Source of the DNA: NCEH01 sp043195195
GTDB taxonomy: Bacteria > Pseudomonadota > Alphaproteobacteria > Rhizobiales > Xanthobacteraceae
Assembly (NCBI RefSeq): GCF_043195195.1
Contig: NZ_JBAFWT010000001.1
Coordinates: 1 to 64,000 of the forward strand
Length of the DNA: 64,000 bases
Direction: 5' to 3'
Under the pieces are notes generated by a model. That model worked only from the letters and a program-made list of their open reading frames with translations, was not told the DNA's origin and did not search any database. Every line of letters starts with the position of its first letter. Within the stretch, counting starts at the first letter, position 1. A program made the translations under genes and the position numbers. This document shows, in pieces, positions 43,023 through 51,044 of this stretch.

Positions 43023-44177
43023 ATGGACGACGCCACCCTATCAGCCCCGCGCCCCCGCAAGAAGAGCGGCGCGCGAGCGGCATCCAAAGCCGAGACCCAG
43101 GCCACCGCCGTCGCCGCGCCGGCGACGGGCGACATCTCGCAAGCCCTGCTCGCTTGGTACGACCGCCACCGCCGCCGCCTGCCGTGGCGGGCCGAAGCGG
43201 ACCGGCGGGCGGACCCCTATCATGTGTTCCTCTCGGAAATCATGCTCCAGCAGACCACCGTGAAAGCGGTGGGACCTTATTTTTCCAGCTTCCTGCTGCG
43301 CTGGCCCAAGGTTGCGGACCTCGCGGCGGCACCGCTGGAAGAGGTGCTCTCGGCCTGGGCGGGGCTTGGCTATTACGCCCGCGCGCGCAATCTGCACGCC
43401 TGCGCCAAAGCGGTGGTGGCGCGTCACGGCGGCACATTTCCGGCCGATGAGAATGCTCTGCTCGATCTGCCCGGCATCGGTCCCTATACCGCCGCAGCCA
43501 TCGCAGCCATCGCCTTCGACCTGCCGGCGAGCCCGGTGGACGGCAATATCGAGCGGGTGGTGAGCCGGCTTTATGCCATGGACGCGCCCTTGCCCAAATC
43601 CAAGCCGCGCATCAAGGCGCTGGCCGCCGCCCTCACCCCGCCGGCCCGGCCGGGGGATTTCGCGCAAGGCATGATGGATCTCGGCGCCACCATCTGCACG
43701 CCGCGTTCGCCGGCCTGCGTCCTCTGTCCCCTGACGGCGCCTTGCCAGGGGCGGGCGCAGGGTGATCCCACGCGCTTTCCCGTCAAGGCGGCGAAGGGCG
43801 AGAAGCCAGCGCGGGCCGGCATCGCTTTCCTGATCACCCGCGCCGATGGCGCGGTGCTGCTACGCACCCGCCCCGAAAAGGGGCTGCTCGCCCAGATGAC
43901 CGAGGTGCCCTCCACGCCCTGGACGACGGATATTCCGGTAGCCGGCGCCCATGCCCCTGTCTCCCCGGGCGCCAAAGGCTGGCGTGTGCTTCCGGGGAGG
44001 GTGAGCCATGTGTTCACCCATTTCGCCCTGGAGCTGGAGGTCTGGCGCGCCGACTTGCCGCCCTCCAGCGCCGCACCCGCGGGCCATCGCTGGGTGCTGC
44101 CGAGGGACTTCGCCCGCGAGGCGCTACCGAGCGTCATGCGCAAAATATTGGCCCACGGTCATATTCCCGGCGCGTGA
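43023..44177 (+). CDS. mutY: A/G-specific adenine DNA glycosylase
   Basis: The 384-residue protein has an Ala/Lys-rich N-terminal extension, then the MutY catalytic domain: PYHVFLSEIMLQQTTVKAVGPYF (catalytic Glu), helix-hairpin-helix LLDLPGIGPYTAAAIAAIAFD, and catalytic Asp in PVDGNIERVVSRL. The 4Fe-4S loop is CTPRSPACVLCPLTAPC (C-x6-C-x2-C-x5-C). The C-terminal NUDIX-like domain (about 265-384) recognises 8-oxoG. The enzyme removes adenine opposite 8-oxoguanine. It stands alone, divergent from the DUF721 gene. Confidence 0.96.
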   Translation: MDDATLSAPRPRKKSGARAASKAETQATAVAAPATGDISQALLAWYDRHRRRLPWRAEADRRADPYHVFLSEIMLQQTTVKAVGPYFSSFLLRWPKVADLAAAPLEEVLSAWAGLGYYARARNLHACAKAVVARHGGTFPADENALLDLPGIGPYTAAAIAAIAFDLPASPVDGNIERVVSRLYAMDAPLPKSKPRIKALAAALTPPARPGDFAQGMMDLGATICTPRSPACVLCPLTAPCQGRAQGDPTRFPVKAAKGEKPARAGIAFLITRADGAVLLRTRPEKGLLAQMTEVPSTPWTTDIPVAGAHAPVSPGAKGWRVLPGRVSHVFTHFALELEVWRADLPPSSAAPAGHRWVLPRDFAREALPSVMRKILAHGHIPGA

Positions 44178-44321
44178 GGCCGCCAAAGAGCGGATCTTAA
44201 GACCCCGCTTGAGATATTCGAAAAGACGCGGGAGAAGCGCGCCTGTCTCAAAGGCTTCCCCCGCCGAAATCCGCATTGCCGCGGCGGCGCGTTCGCGCCA
44301 TAGGATCGCTTCAGGCAACTC

Positions 44322-45344
44322 ATGGCGGTGGGCATGCGCGACGACCGACCCCGCTCCTTCTCGCACCCCACATTGGGAGAAGAGAGCGATGCGCCGGCTG
44401 AATTCAGCATCGATCTGAGCGCCGCCGTGGTCGCTGTGACGGCGGAGGAACCGCGCGTGCTGGCGTTGCGCGTCGGCGACCGCCCCGCCCTGCCCTCCGG
44501 CCCGCTGGAAGAACATCACCGCACGCTGGAAGGCGGCCTGCGCAGCTGGGTGGAGCGCCAGACCCACCAACAGCTCAATTATATCGAGCAGCTCTACACG
44601 TTCGGCGATCTCGACCGGCACGACGGCGGCCCGGCACGGGCGCTCTCGGTTGCCTATCTCGCGCTGGTGCGCGAGGCACGCCCAGCCGGCGAAATGGCGG
44701 CGGCGTGGCTCGGTTGGTATGCCTGCTTCCCCTGGGAGGACTGGCGCGCCGGCCGCCCGGGCGTGCTCGATCGCATCGCCGCCGGCCTTGAGGCCTGGGC
44801 CTGCGCGGCCCCCGATTCCCGCACCGCCGAGGTACGCCGGCGCCGGCGTGTGCTTGCCTTCGGCCTTGAAGGGGCAGAAGAAATCTCATGGAACGACGAG
44901 CGGGTCCTCGAGCGCTATGAACTGCTCTACGAGGCCGGACTGGTGGCGGAAGCGGCCGCCGAGGATGGGGCACCGGCTGCACCGGAGGCGCTTCCCGGCC
45001 AGCCGCAGCTTGGCCAGCCCATGGCGCTCGACCACCGGCGCATCCTCGCCACGGCCATCAGCCGACTTCGCGGCAAGATCAAATACCGCCCCGTGGTCTT
45101 CGAGCTGATGCCGCCCGCCTTCACTTTGCTGCAATTGCAGCAGGCGGTCGAGGCGCTCTCGGGCATGCTGCTGCACAAGCAGAATTTCCGCCGCCTCGTG
45201 GAGAGCCAGGGTCTGGTGGAAGAGACAGGGGAGACCACCAGCGGCACCGGCGGGCGCCCCGCGCGCCTGGTCCGCTTCCGCCGCGACGTGCTGCTGGAGC
45301 GCCCCGCTCCCGGCGTACGGCCACAGGGCGTGCGGCGAGGCTAG
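44322..45344 (+). CDS. nadQ: NadQ-type transcriptional regulator of NAD synthesis
   Basis: The 340-residue protein has a NUDIX-like N-terminal domain (VVAVTAEEPRVLALRVG, LPSGPLEEHHRTLEGGLRSWVERQT, YIEQLYTFGDLDRH) that lacks a standard NUDIX hydrolase box. The C-terminal winged-helix domain (about 240-340: LATAISRLRGKIKYRPVVFELMPPAFTLLQLQQAVEAL) resembles NrtR. This is the architecture of the alphaproteobacterial NAD regulator NadQ. It lies directly upstream of nadABC, and two matching palindromes precede nadA, so it most likely represses nadABC when NAD or an NAD metabolite is plentiful. Confidence 0.85.
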   Translation: MAVGMRDDRPRSFSHPTLGEESDAPAEFSIDLSAAVVAVTAEEPRVLALRVGDRPALPSGPLEEHHRTLEGGLRSWVERQTHQQLNYIEQLYTFGDLDRHDGGPARALSVAYLALVREARPAGEMAAAWLGWYACFPWEDWRAGRPGVLDRIAAGLEAWACAAPDSRTAEVRRRRRVLAFGLEGAEEISWNDERVLERYELLYEAGLVAEAAAEDGAPAAPEALPGQPQLGQPMALDHRRILATAISRLRGKIKYRPVVFELMPPAFTLLQLQQAVEALSGMLLHKQNFRRLVESQGLVEETGETTSGTGGRPARLVRFRRDVLLERPAPGVRPQGVRRG

Positions 45345-45573
45345 GCTTTCCAGGGCTTCGGCTTCTCACCTCTGCGCTCAGCTTGGAGCGATGATGCTGC
45401 CAAGTCCCCCTCAGGTCCCCGCGCGTAAAGGATTGGGAGGGCAAGCGGCGGAGAGCGAGAAACGCAATTTTTTCAAATTCCCAAGCGACGCGATTCCAAT
45501 CGCTTCCCGCAACGCACCTCGCCGAATGGTGCGGCGCCACTAAAAAAGTTGCGCCAATGCCAATTGACGCCCC
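45345..45573. other. Leader region between nadQ and the nadA operators
   Basis: The 229 bases after nadQ contain no convincing coding frame. A candidate -35 element, TTGACG, lies at 45564-45569, with CATAAT at 45590-45595 as a possible -10 although the spacing (20) is long. A run of T (CAATTTTTTCAAATTCC) lies near 45467. Confidence 0.35.
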
Positions 45574-45594
45574 TTATGCTCCGTGTAAGCATAA
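45574..45594. promoter_or_regulatory. NadQ operator 1
   Basis: TTATGCT - 7 bases - AGCATAA is a perfect palindrome with 7-bp arms. It overlaps the likely -10 region of the nadA promoter and has the same core (TATGCT...AGCATA) and total length (21 bp) as operator 2. Confidence 0.65.
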
Positions 45595-45603
45595 TAAAAA
45601 GAA

Positions 45604-45628
45604 AGCCGGCTTTGCTCCGGCTATTTTT
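45604..45628 (+). terminator. Rho-independent terminator or attenuator between the two NadQ operators
   Basis: AGCCGG - CTTTGCT - CCGGCT followed by ATTTTT is a textbook intrinsic terminator on the plus strand. An alternative pairing of AAAGCCG (45602-45608) with CGGCTTT (45629-45635) would exclude it. It either ends the nadQ transcript or attenuates transcription that starts near operator 1, upstream of nadA. Confidence 0.65.
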
Positions 45629-45637
45629 CGGCTTTTG

Positions 45638-45658
45638 ATATGCTCATATCGAGCATAT
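45638..45658. promoter_or_regulatory. NadQ operator 2
   Basis: ATATGCTC - ATATC - GAGCATAT is a perfect palindrome with 8-bp arms ending one base before the GGGGAGA ribosome site of nadA. Together with operator 1, 43 bases away end to end, it suggests cooperative repression by the upstream regulator. Confidence 0.7.
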
Positions 45659-45671
45659 GGGGAGACATTCC

Positions 45672-46700
45672 ATGCTCGATGCCCCGGTTTCGTCGGCCAC
45701 CGATTTCGCGCGCGCCGAAGCATATGTCGCCCCGGCGATGCCCTTGCCCGACCTCTACGCCAAGGTCTCGCGCCATGTGCCGGCGATGGAATGGGCGGCG
45801 TTGGCGGACGATGTGGCTGCCATCCTGCGCCTGAAGAAGGAACGCAATGCGATCCTGCTGGCGCATAATTACCAAGCGCCCGAAATCTTCCACACGGTCG
45901 CCGACATCGTCGGCGACAGCCTTGCCCTGGCGCGCGAGGCCGCGAAGGCCGATGCCGACGTGATCGTGCTCGCGGGTGTGCATTTCATGGCCGAGACCGC
46001 AAAGATCCTGAACCCCGACAAGGTGGTCCTGATCCCCGACGAGCGCGCCGGCTGCTCGCTCGCCGACAGCATCACCCCGCAAGACGTGCGCGGCCTGCGC
46101 GCGCGCTATCCCGGTGTGCCCATCGTCACCTATGTGAACACCTCGGCCGCCGTGAAGGCGGAATCCGACGTGTGCTGCACCTCGGGCAATGCCAAGAAGA
46201 TCGTCGAAGGGCTCGGCGTGCCGCGCGTCATCATGATCCCGGACGAATATCTCGCCCGCAACATCGCCGCCCAGACCGATGTGGAGATCATCACCTGGAA
46301 CGGCCATTGCGAGGTGCACGAGCTGTTCTCGCCCTCCGATATCACCGACATCCGCGAGATCTATGCGGACGTGACCGTGATCGCCCATCCCGAATGCCCG
46401 CCGGACGTAATCGCGGCCGCCGACTTCTCCGGCTCCACCGCCGAGATGGTGCAGTTCGTGGCCGATCATCGCCCGGCGCGGGTGGCGCTCGTCACCGAAT
46501 GCTCCATGGGCGATAACGTGGCGGTGCATTATCCCGAGATCGACTTCGTGAAGCCGTGCAATCTCTGCCCGCACATGAAGCGCATCACGCTGAAGAACAT
46601 TCGCCGGGCGCTGGAAACCATGTCGCCCCAGGTCCATGTGGACCCCGCCCTGGTGCCCGGCGCCCGCGCGAGCGTCGAGCGCATGCTGGCGATCAAGTGA
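45672..46700 (+). CDS. nadA: Quinolinate synthase A
   Basis: The 342-residue protein carries the NadA fingerprints NAILLAHNYQAPEIFHTVADIVGDSLALA, HFMAETAKILNPDKVVLIPD, YVNTSAAVKAESDVCCTSGN and FVKPCNLCPHMKRITL. Three conserved cysteines (AGCSLAD, SDVCCTSG or HPECPP, PCNLCPHM) ligate the oxygen-sensitive 4Fe-4S cluster. It condenses iminoaspartate with dihydroxyacetone phosphate to quinolinate. The ATG at 45672 follows GGGGAGA; an ATG at 45657 lies inside operator 2. It is the first gene of a nadA-nadB-nadC operon. Confidence 0.97.
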   Translation: MLDAPVSSATDFARAEAYVAPAMPLPDLYAKVSRHVPAMEWAALADDVAAILRLKKERNAILLAHNYQAPEIFHTVADIVGDSLALAREAAKADADVIVLAGVHFMAETAKILNPDKVVLIPDERAGCSLADSITPQDVRGLRARYPGVPIVTYVNTSAAVKAESDVCCTSGNAKKIVEGLGVPRVIMIPDEYLARNIAAQTDVEIITWNGHCEVHELFSPSDITDIREIYADVTVIAHPECPPDVIAAADFSGSTAEMVQFVADHRPARVALVTECSMGDNVAVHYPEIDFVKPCNLCPHMKRITLKNIRRALETMSPQVHVDPALVPGARASVERMLAIK

Positions 46701-46705
46701 CCGCC

Positions 46706-48265
46706 ATGGCCCACGCAGCCAGCGAGAGCGACGCGGATCGCGTCATCATCGTCGGCGCCGGGGTGGCGGGCATCGCCTGCGCCCTCGCGCTCGCGCCCCT
46801 CAAGGTGCTGGTGGTGGCGCCGCAGGGTGTCGCCGCCGTTCCTGCCACCGCCATGGCCCAGGGCGGCATCGCCGCCGCGATCGGCGCGGACGATCATTTC
46901 GACCTGCACACCGCCGATACGCTCAAGGCCGGCGCCGGCCTCACCGATCCCGAAGCGGCCGCGCGCGTCACAAGCGCCGCCGCCTCCGTCATCGCCCGCC
47001 TCGCGGACTGGGGCGTCGCCTTCGATACCGATGCGGCGGGCGCCATCGCGCTCGGGCTGGAAGCCGCCCACAGCCGCAATCGCATCGTCCATGCCGATGG
47101 CGACGCCACCGGCAAGGCCGTGCTCGATGCGCTGATCGCCCGCGCCCGCATCAGCCCGCATATCTCCCGCCGCACCGACCTTACGGCCATCGACCTGCTG
47201 CGCGATGCCGACGGCCGCGTCACCGGCGTGCGCTGCATGGGCACCAATGGCGCGCGCACGGACCTCATCGGCCGCGCCGTGGTGCTCGCCACCGGCGGGC
47301 TCGGCGGGCTTTATGCCTCCACCACCAATCCGCGCGCCGCGCTCGGCAGCGGTCTGGCCCTCGCCGCGCGGGCGGGGGCGGTGCTGCGCGACGTCGAGTT
47401 CGTGCAATTCCACCCCACCGCGATTGCCGCCGCGCGCGATCCCATGCCGCTCGCCACCGAGGCGCTGCGCGGGGAAGGGGCGATCCTGCTCAATGACCAG
47501 GGCGAACGCTTCATGGCCGATGTGGCGGGCGCCGAACTTGCCCCGCGCGACGTGGTGGCCCGCGCCATCCATGCGGAGATCGCCGCCGGCCGCCGCGTCA
47601 CGCTGGATGCCCGCGCGCGCCTCGGCGATCGGTTTGCCGCGCGTTTTCCCTCCGTTCACGCCCTATGCCTGGAAAGCGGCATCGACCCGGCGCGCGAGGC
47701 GATTCCCGTTCGCCCGGCAGCCCACTACCACATGGGTGGCGTGAAGGTGGACGCCAGTGGGCGAACCAGCGTTCCCGGCCTCTATGCCTGCGGCGAGGTG
47801 GCTTCCACCGGCCTGCATGGCGCCAACCGGCTGGCGAGCAATTCGCTGCTGGAGGCGATCGCCTTCTCCGGCTGGATTTCCAAGGCCATCTTCGCCGAGA
47901 CCGCCCGCGAGGCCGGCACCGCCGAGGCGCCGGTACGCGCGATCAAGCCGGCGCTCGCCATTGAGACCCTGCGGCGGATCATGGATCGCCATGTGGGCGT
48001 GGTGCGTTCGGCGGCCGGGCTCGGCGAGGCGCTGCATGCGCTGGCGCCCTATGCCGACCACGACGATGCGGCGCTCGTTGCGAGCCTCGTCGCGCTCGCG
48101 GCTCTCAAGCGGGAGGAGAGCCGGGGCGGGCATTTCCGCGCCGACCATCCCGCGCCCGAACCGCAGGGCCGCCATAGCGCGCTTGACCCCGTGCAGATCG
48201 CCGCCGCCCTCGCCCCCTGGCAAGTTCCGTGGCAGGCCGAGCCCGCCTTCAAGGAAGCCGTCTGA
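46706..48265 (+). CDS. nadB: L-aspartate oxidase
   Basis: The 519-residue flavoprotein has VIIVGAGVAGIACALALAP, ATAMAQGGIAAAIGADDHFDLH and the catalytic region FVQFHPTAI...EALRGEGAILLNDQGERFM. The C-terminal family motif is HYHMGGVKVDASGRTSVPGLYACGEVASTGLHGANRLASNSLLEA. It oxidises aspartate to iminoaspartate for NadA. A GTG at 46697 overlapping the nadA stop (GTGA) is an alternative start in the same frame. Confidence 0.97.
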   Translation: MAHAASESDADRVIIVGAGVAGIACALALAPLKVLVVAPQGVAAVPATAMAQGGIAAAIGADDHFDLHTADTLKAGAGLTDPEAAARVTSAAASVIARLADWGVAFDTDAAGAIALGLEAAHSRNRIVHADGDATGKAVLDALIARARISPHISRRTDLTAIDLLRDADGRVTGVRCMGTNGARTDLIGRAVVLATGGLGGLYASTTNPRAALGSGLALAARAGAVLRDVEFVQFHPTAIAAARDPMPLATEALRGEGAILLNDQGERFMADVAGAELAPRDVVARAIHAEIAAGRRVTLDARARLGDRFAARFPSVHALCLESGIDPAREAIPVRPAAHYHMGGVKVDASGRTSVPGLYACGEVASTGLHGANRLASNSLLEAIAFSGWISKAIFAETAREAGTAEAPVRAIKPALAIETLRRIMDRHVGVVRSAAGLGEALHALAPYADHDDAALVASLVALAALKREESRGGHFRADHPAPEPQGRHSALDPVQIAAALAPWQVPWQAEPAFKEAV

Positions 48266-49155
48266 TGTCCGCTCTCGCCGCCCGCTTCGTCGCGGAAACC
48301 GCGCCCGAACTCTCGCCCTTGCCGGCCCTGCTCACCGAGGACGTCGTGCGCGCCGCCTTGCTGGAGGATCTCGGCCGCGCCGGCGACATCACCAGCGAAG
48401 CCGTGGTGCCGCCCGATGCGCGCTTCGCGCTCACCATGACCAGCCGGCAGGAGGGCGTGGTCGCTGGCCTCGGGCTGGCGGTGCAGGCGTTCCATCTGCT
48501 CGACCCGGCGATCGCGCTGGAAATCGTGCGGCCGGACGGCGCGCCGGTTTCCCCCGGCGACGTGGTGATGCGCATCGAAGGTCTCGCCCGGCCGATCCTG
48601 AGCGCGGAGCGTGTGGCGCTGAACTTCGTGTGCCGCCTGTCGGGTATCGCCAGTGCCACCGCGCATCTGGTTCAGGCAGCGCGAGCCAACGGACATGCCC
48701 GCATCACCTGCACCCGCAAGACCACGCCGGGCCTGCGAGCGCTGGAGAAATACGCCGTGCGCGCCGGTGGCGGCGCAAACCATCGCTTTGGCCTAGATGA
48801 CGCAGTTCTCATCAAGGACAACCATCTGGTGGCCGCCGGCGGCATCGTGCCGGCCCTCACGCGCGCCCGCGCCCATGTGGGTCATCTGGTAAAGATCGAG
48901 GTGGAGGTGGACACCCTCGCCCAGCTCGAAGAAGCGCTCTCGGTCGGTGTTGATGCGGTGCTGCTGGACAATATGAGCCCCGAAATGCTGCGTACCGCCG
49001 TCGACATGGTGGCCGGGCGCGCCATCACCGAGGCCTCGGGCCGGGTGAACGCCCAGACCGTGCCGGCCATTTCGGCGTCCGGCGTCGATCTCATCTCGTG
49101 CGGCTGGCTGACCCACAGCGCGCCCATCCTGGACCTCGGTCTGGATGCAGCGTGA
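48265..49155 (+). CDS. nadC: Nicotinate-nucleotide pyrophosphorylase (quinolinate phosphoribosyltransferase)
   Basis: The 296-residue protein has the family motifs LLEDLGRAGDITSEAVVP, LNFVCRLSGIASATAHLV, ITCTRKTTPGLRALEKYAVRAGGGANHRFGLDDAVLIKDNH, and EVEVDTLAQLEEAL...VLLDNMSPE. It converts quinolinate and PRPP to nicotinate mononucleotide. The ATG shares one base with the nadB stop (TGATG), so translation is coupled. It completes de novo NAD synthesis from aspartate. Confidence 0.97.
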   Translation: MSALAARFVAETAPELSPLPALLTEDVVRAALLEDLGRAGDITSEAVVPPDARFALTMTSRQEGVVAGLGLAVQAFHLLDPAIALEIVRPDGAPVSPGDVVMRIEGLARPILSAERVALNFVCRLSGIASATAHLVQAARANGHARITCTRKTTPGLRALEKYAVRAGGGANHRFGLDDAVLIKDNHLVAAGGIVPALTRARAHVGHLVKIEVEVDTLAQLEEALSVGVDAVLLDNMSPEMLRTAVDMVAGRAITEASGRVNAQTVPAISASGVDLISCGWLTHSAPILDLGLDAA

Positions 49156-49215
49156 GGTGTGAGATGAATAAACCTGAGGTTCGCGCGCGGAATTCCGGGG
49201 GCTTAAACCCTGCCC

Positions 49216-49971
49216 TTAGCCGCGCTCGGACCTCAGCAGGTCGATCTGCAGTTTGATGCAATCACTGCGATAGACGATATCAGCGACATATATGGCGATG
49301 TTCTTGGAATCCACCACCACGCAATGACTTTCCACCGTCGCCGCACCGAGCGGGACCTTCATGAGGTCAGCCACCGTCGGATCGGCACTGCTGATGATCA
49401 GCGTCTGGTGAGCATCCTTCACCTTGATCTTCTTGAGGCCCGCGAGCGCCGGCAGCGCGGGGCTCGTTAGGAAGACGTGGCGGTCCATTTCAAAGACATG
49501 GCGGGCGAGCAGCAGGTTGACGATGGAATAGGGCTGGTCATCGCGGAATTGCAGGCTCTTGAGCGAAACATATTCAGGCGCAAGTTCGCCATCCTCGGGC
49601 TTAAGCACCGGGGGCGCGACATTCTCGGTCAAGGTGATGGGACGGGGCACATTTTCCTTCACCGAGGCGATGAGGCTGGCCCAAGTGGTCTCCAGCTTCA
49701 GCCAGTGGCGATCCGGCACGACGCTGGAGACGAAGGTGCCGCGGCCCTGGCGCGCGCTGACAAGCCCCTCGTCGCGCAGCATTTCCACCGCCTGCCGCAC
49801 GGTGACGCGGGCGACCTGGAACTCTTCTTCAAGTTCCTCAAGCGTGGAAATCTTGTCGCCTATGGACCAATGCCCGGCTTGAATGCGCTGGCGGAGCACC
49901 GATGCGACCTGGATATAAAGCGGAACGCGGCTTCGATCGTAGGCTGCCGATAATTTGGACTTTGTTTGCAT
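49216..49971 (-). CDS. GntR/HutC family regulator with UTRA domain
   Basis: The 251-residue protein has an N-terminal GntR winged helix (SRVPLYIQVASVLRQRIQAGHWSIGDKISTLEELEEEFQVARVTVRQAVEMLRDEGLVSARQGRGTFV). A UTRA ligand-binding domain (about 90-251) follows. It is divergent from the Lrp gene across a very AT-rich region and next to the molybdenum hydroxylase and F420 operons, which it may control. The effector is unknown. Confidence 0.9.
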   Translation of the reverse strand: MQTKSKLSAAYDRSRVPLYIQVASVLRQRIQAGHWSIGDKISTLEELEEEFQVARVTVRQAVEMLRDEGLVSARQGRGTFVSSVVPDRHWLKLETTWASLIASVKENVPRPITLTENVAPPVLKPEDGELAPEYVSLKSLQFRDDQPYSIVNLLLARHVFEMDRHVFLTSPALPALAGLKKIKVKDAHQTLIISSADPTVADLMKVPLGAATVESHCVVVDSKNIAIYVADIVYRSDCIKLQIDLLRSERG

Positions 49972-50358
49972 AAAGGACCATCGGACTCGGCGGCGCTCAA
50001 GCAGAAACCGTCTCCACCTTACGCCTAGGCAGTCAGTGTAGCCTCACAATGCCCAAAGGTGAATAGGCAATGCCCGCGGCTTGTGCATATCACCTCACCT
50101 TGACACGCTTGGCACAGAATTCACCCACCCCCACATGGCGCCAAAAACCGCCGAGCACAAAAGCAAGCCCCCTCGCGCAGGCGGATTCTGCGTTGATTAC
50201 AAACATATTTTTGAAAATATTTCTTAAATTACATAAATATATTATGTTATTATAAAATTTAAGAAATATATTTGAAAATTATAGTATATTAATAATGTAC
50301 AATGTAAAATTGAGTTGTATAAACTTAATATCTAAAAATTCAACCGCCCCGGTGTGTC
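49972..50358. promoter_or_regulatory. AT-rich divergent control region with nested inverted repeats
   Basis: The 387 bases contain no gene. From about 50200 to 50340 the sequence is nearly all A/T, unlike anything nearby. It includes a perfect 13-bp inverted repeat ATATTTCTTAAAT (50217-50229) / ATTTAAGAAATAT (50257-50269), with ACATAA / TTATGT nested inside (50231-50236 / 50242-50247). The near-palindrome GTATATTAATAATGTAC lies at 50284-50300. AAAATTGAGTTGT at 50306-50318 recurs at 57132-57144 upstream of the F420 operon. It should carry promoters for both regulators and their binding sites. Confidence 0.6.
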
Positions 50359-50850
50359 ATGGCATCTTATCTCGCAAATCAACGTGCAGACCTGGATGCC
50401 TTCGACCTCGCCATCCTTGCCATCCTGCAGAAAGACAATACCACGCCGCAGCGCACCATCGGCGAGCGGGTAAATCTCTCGGCAGCCGCCGTGCAGCGGC
50501 GCATCAAGCGCATGCGCGAGACCGGCGTGATTGCCGGGGATGTCACAATCCTTAACCCCGCCCGCGTCGGCCAACCGCTTACCCTGGTGGTGGAAGTGGT
50601 GGTGGAGAGCGAGCGCATCGATCTCGTGGACGCGGCCAAGGCCAATTTCGTCCGCTGCCCCGAAGTGCAGCAATGTTATTATGTCACCGGCGACGCCGAC
50701 TTCGTCCTTATCGTCACGGTCGCCACCATGGCCGACTATGAAGACCTGACTCGCCGCCTGTTCTTCGAGAACAGCAACATCAAGCGCTTCCGGACCTTGG
50801 TGGTGATGGACCGGGTCAAGACCGGCCTTGCCGTTCCGTTGGAACGATAA
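50359..50850 (+). CDS. Lrp/AsnC family transcriptional regulator
   Basis: The 163-residue protein has an N-terminal helix-turn-helix (DAFDLAILAILQKDNTTPQRTIGERVNLSAAAVQRRIKRMRETGVI). A RAM ligand/oligomerisation domain (LTLVVEVVVESE, VQQCYYVTGDADFVLIVTV) follows. Such regulators usually respond to amino acids and act on adjacent genes. It converges on the coxS-coxG gene and is divergent from the GntR gene. Confidence 0.92.
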   Translation: MASYLANQRADLDAFDLAILAILQKDNTTPQRTIGERVNLSAAAVQRRIKRMRETGVIAGDVTILNPARVGQPLTLVVEVVVESERIDLVDAAKANFVRCPEVQQCYYVTGDADFVLIVTVATMADYEDLTRRLFFENSNIKRFRTLVVMDRVKTGLAVPLER

Positions 50851-50896
50851 GGCGAGCCGCAGAATGATCGAGGTGGCAGCATTTCTCCCCTCTTCA

Positions 50897-51010
50897 GCCC
50901 TTCCCCGCAAGCGGAAGCGGGGACAGCTGTACAAATGGGGAGCGCCCATTCGTCTTTTCCCGCGACAATGCGCACCCTTTGCCCCCTGCGGACGCGGGCT
51001 GGGAAGGGGA
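50897..51010. repeat. C/G-rich inverted repeats between convergent genes
   Basis: TCCCCGC (50902-50908) and GCGGGGA (50917-50923) form a hairpin, and the outer pair CCTTCCC (50900-50906) / GGGAAGG (51002-51008) bounds a segment of about 110 bases. It lies between the ends of the Lrp and coxS-coxG genes and may terminate both. It has the look of a dispersed short repeat. Confidence 0.4.
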
Positions 51011-51044
51011 CGAGGGCATAAAACCGTCGGCCGCCTGCAGAGCA

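Noticed and set aside
44322..45344. NUDIX hydrolase enzyme
   Set aside because: A standard NUDIX box is missing and a winged-helix domain is present; position before nadABC with palindromic operators favours a regulator.
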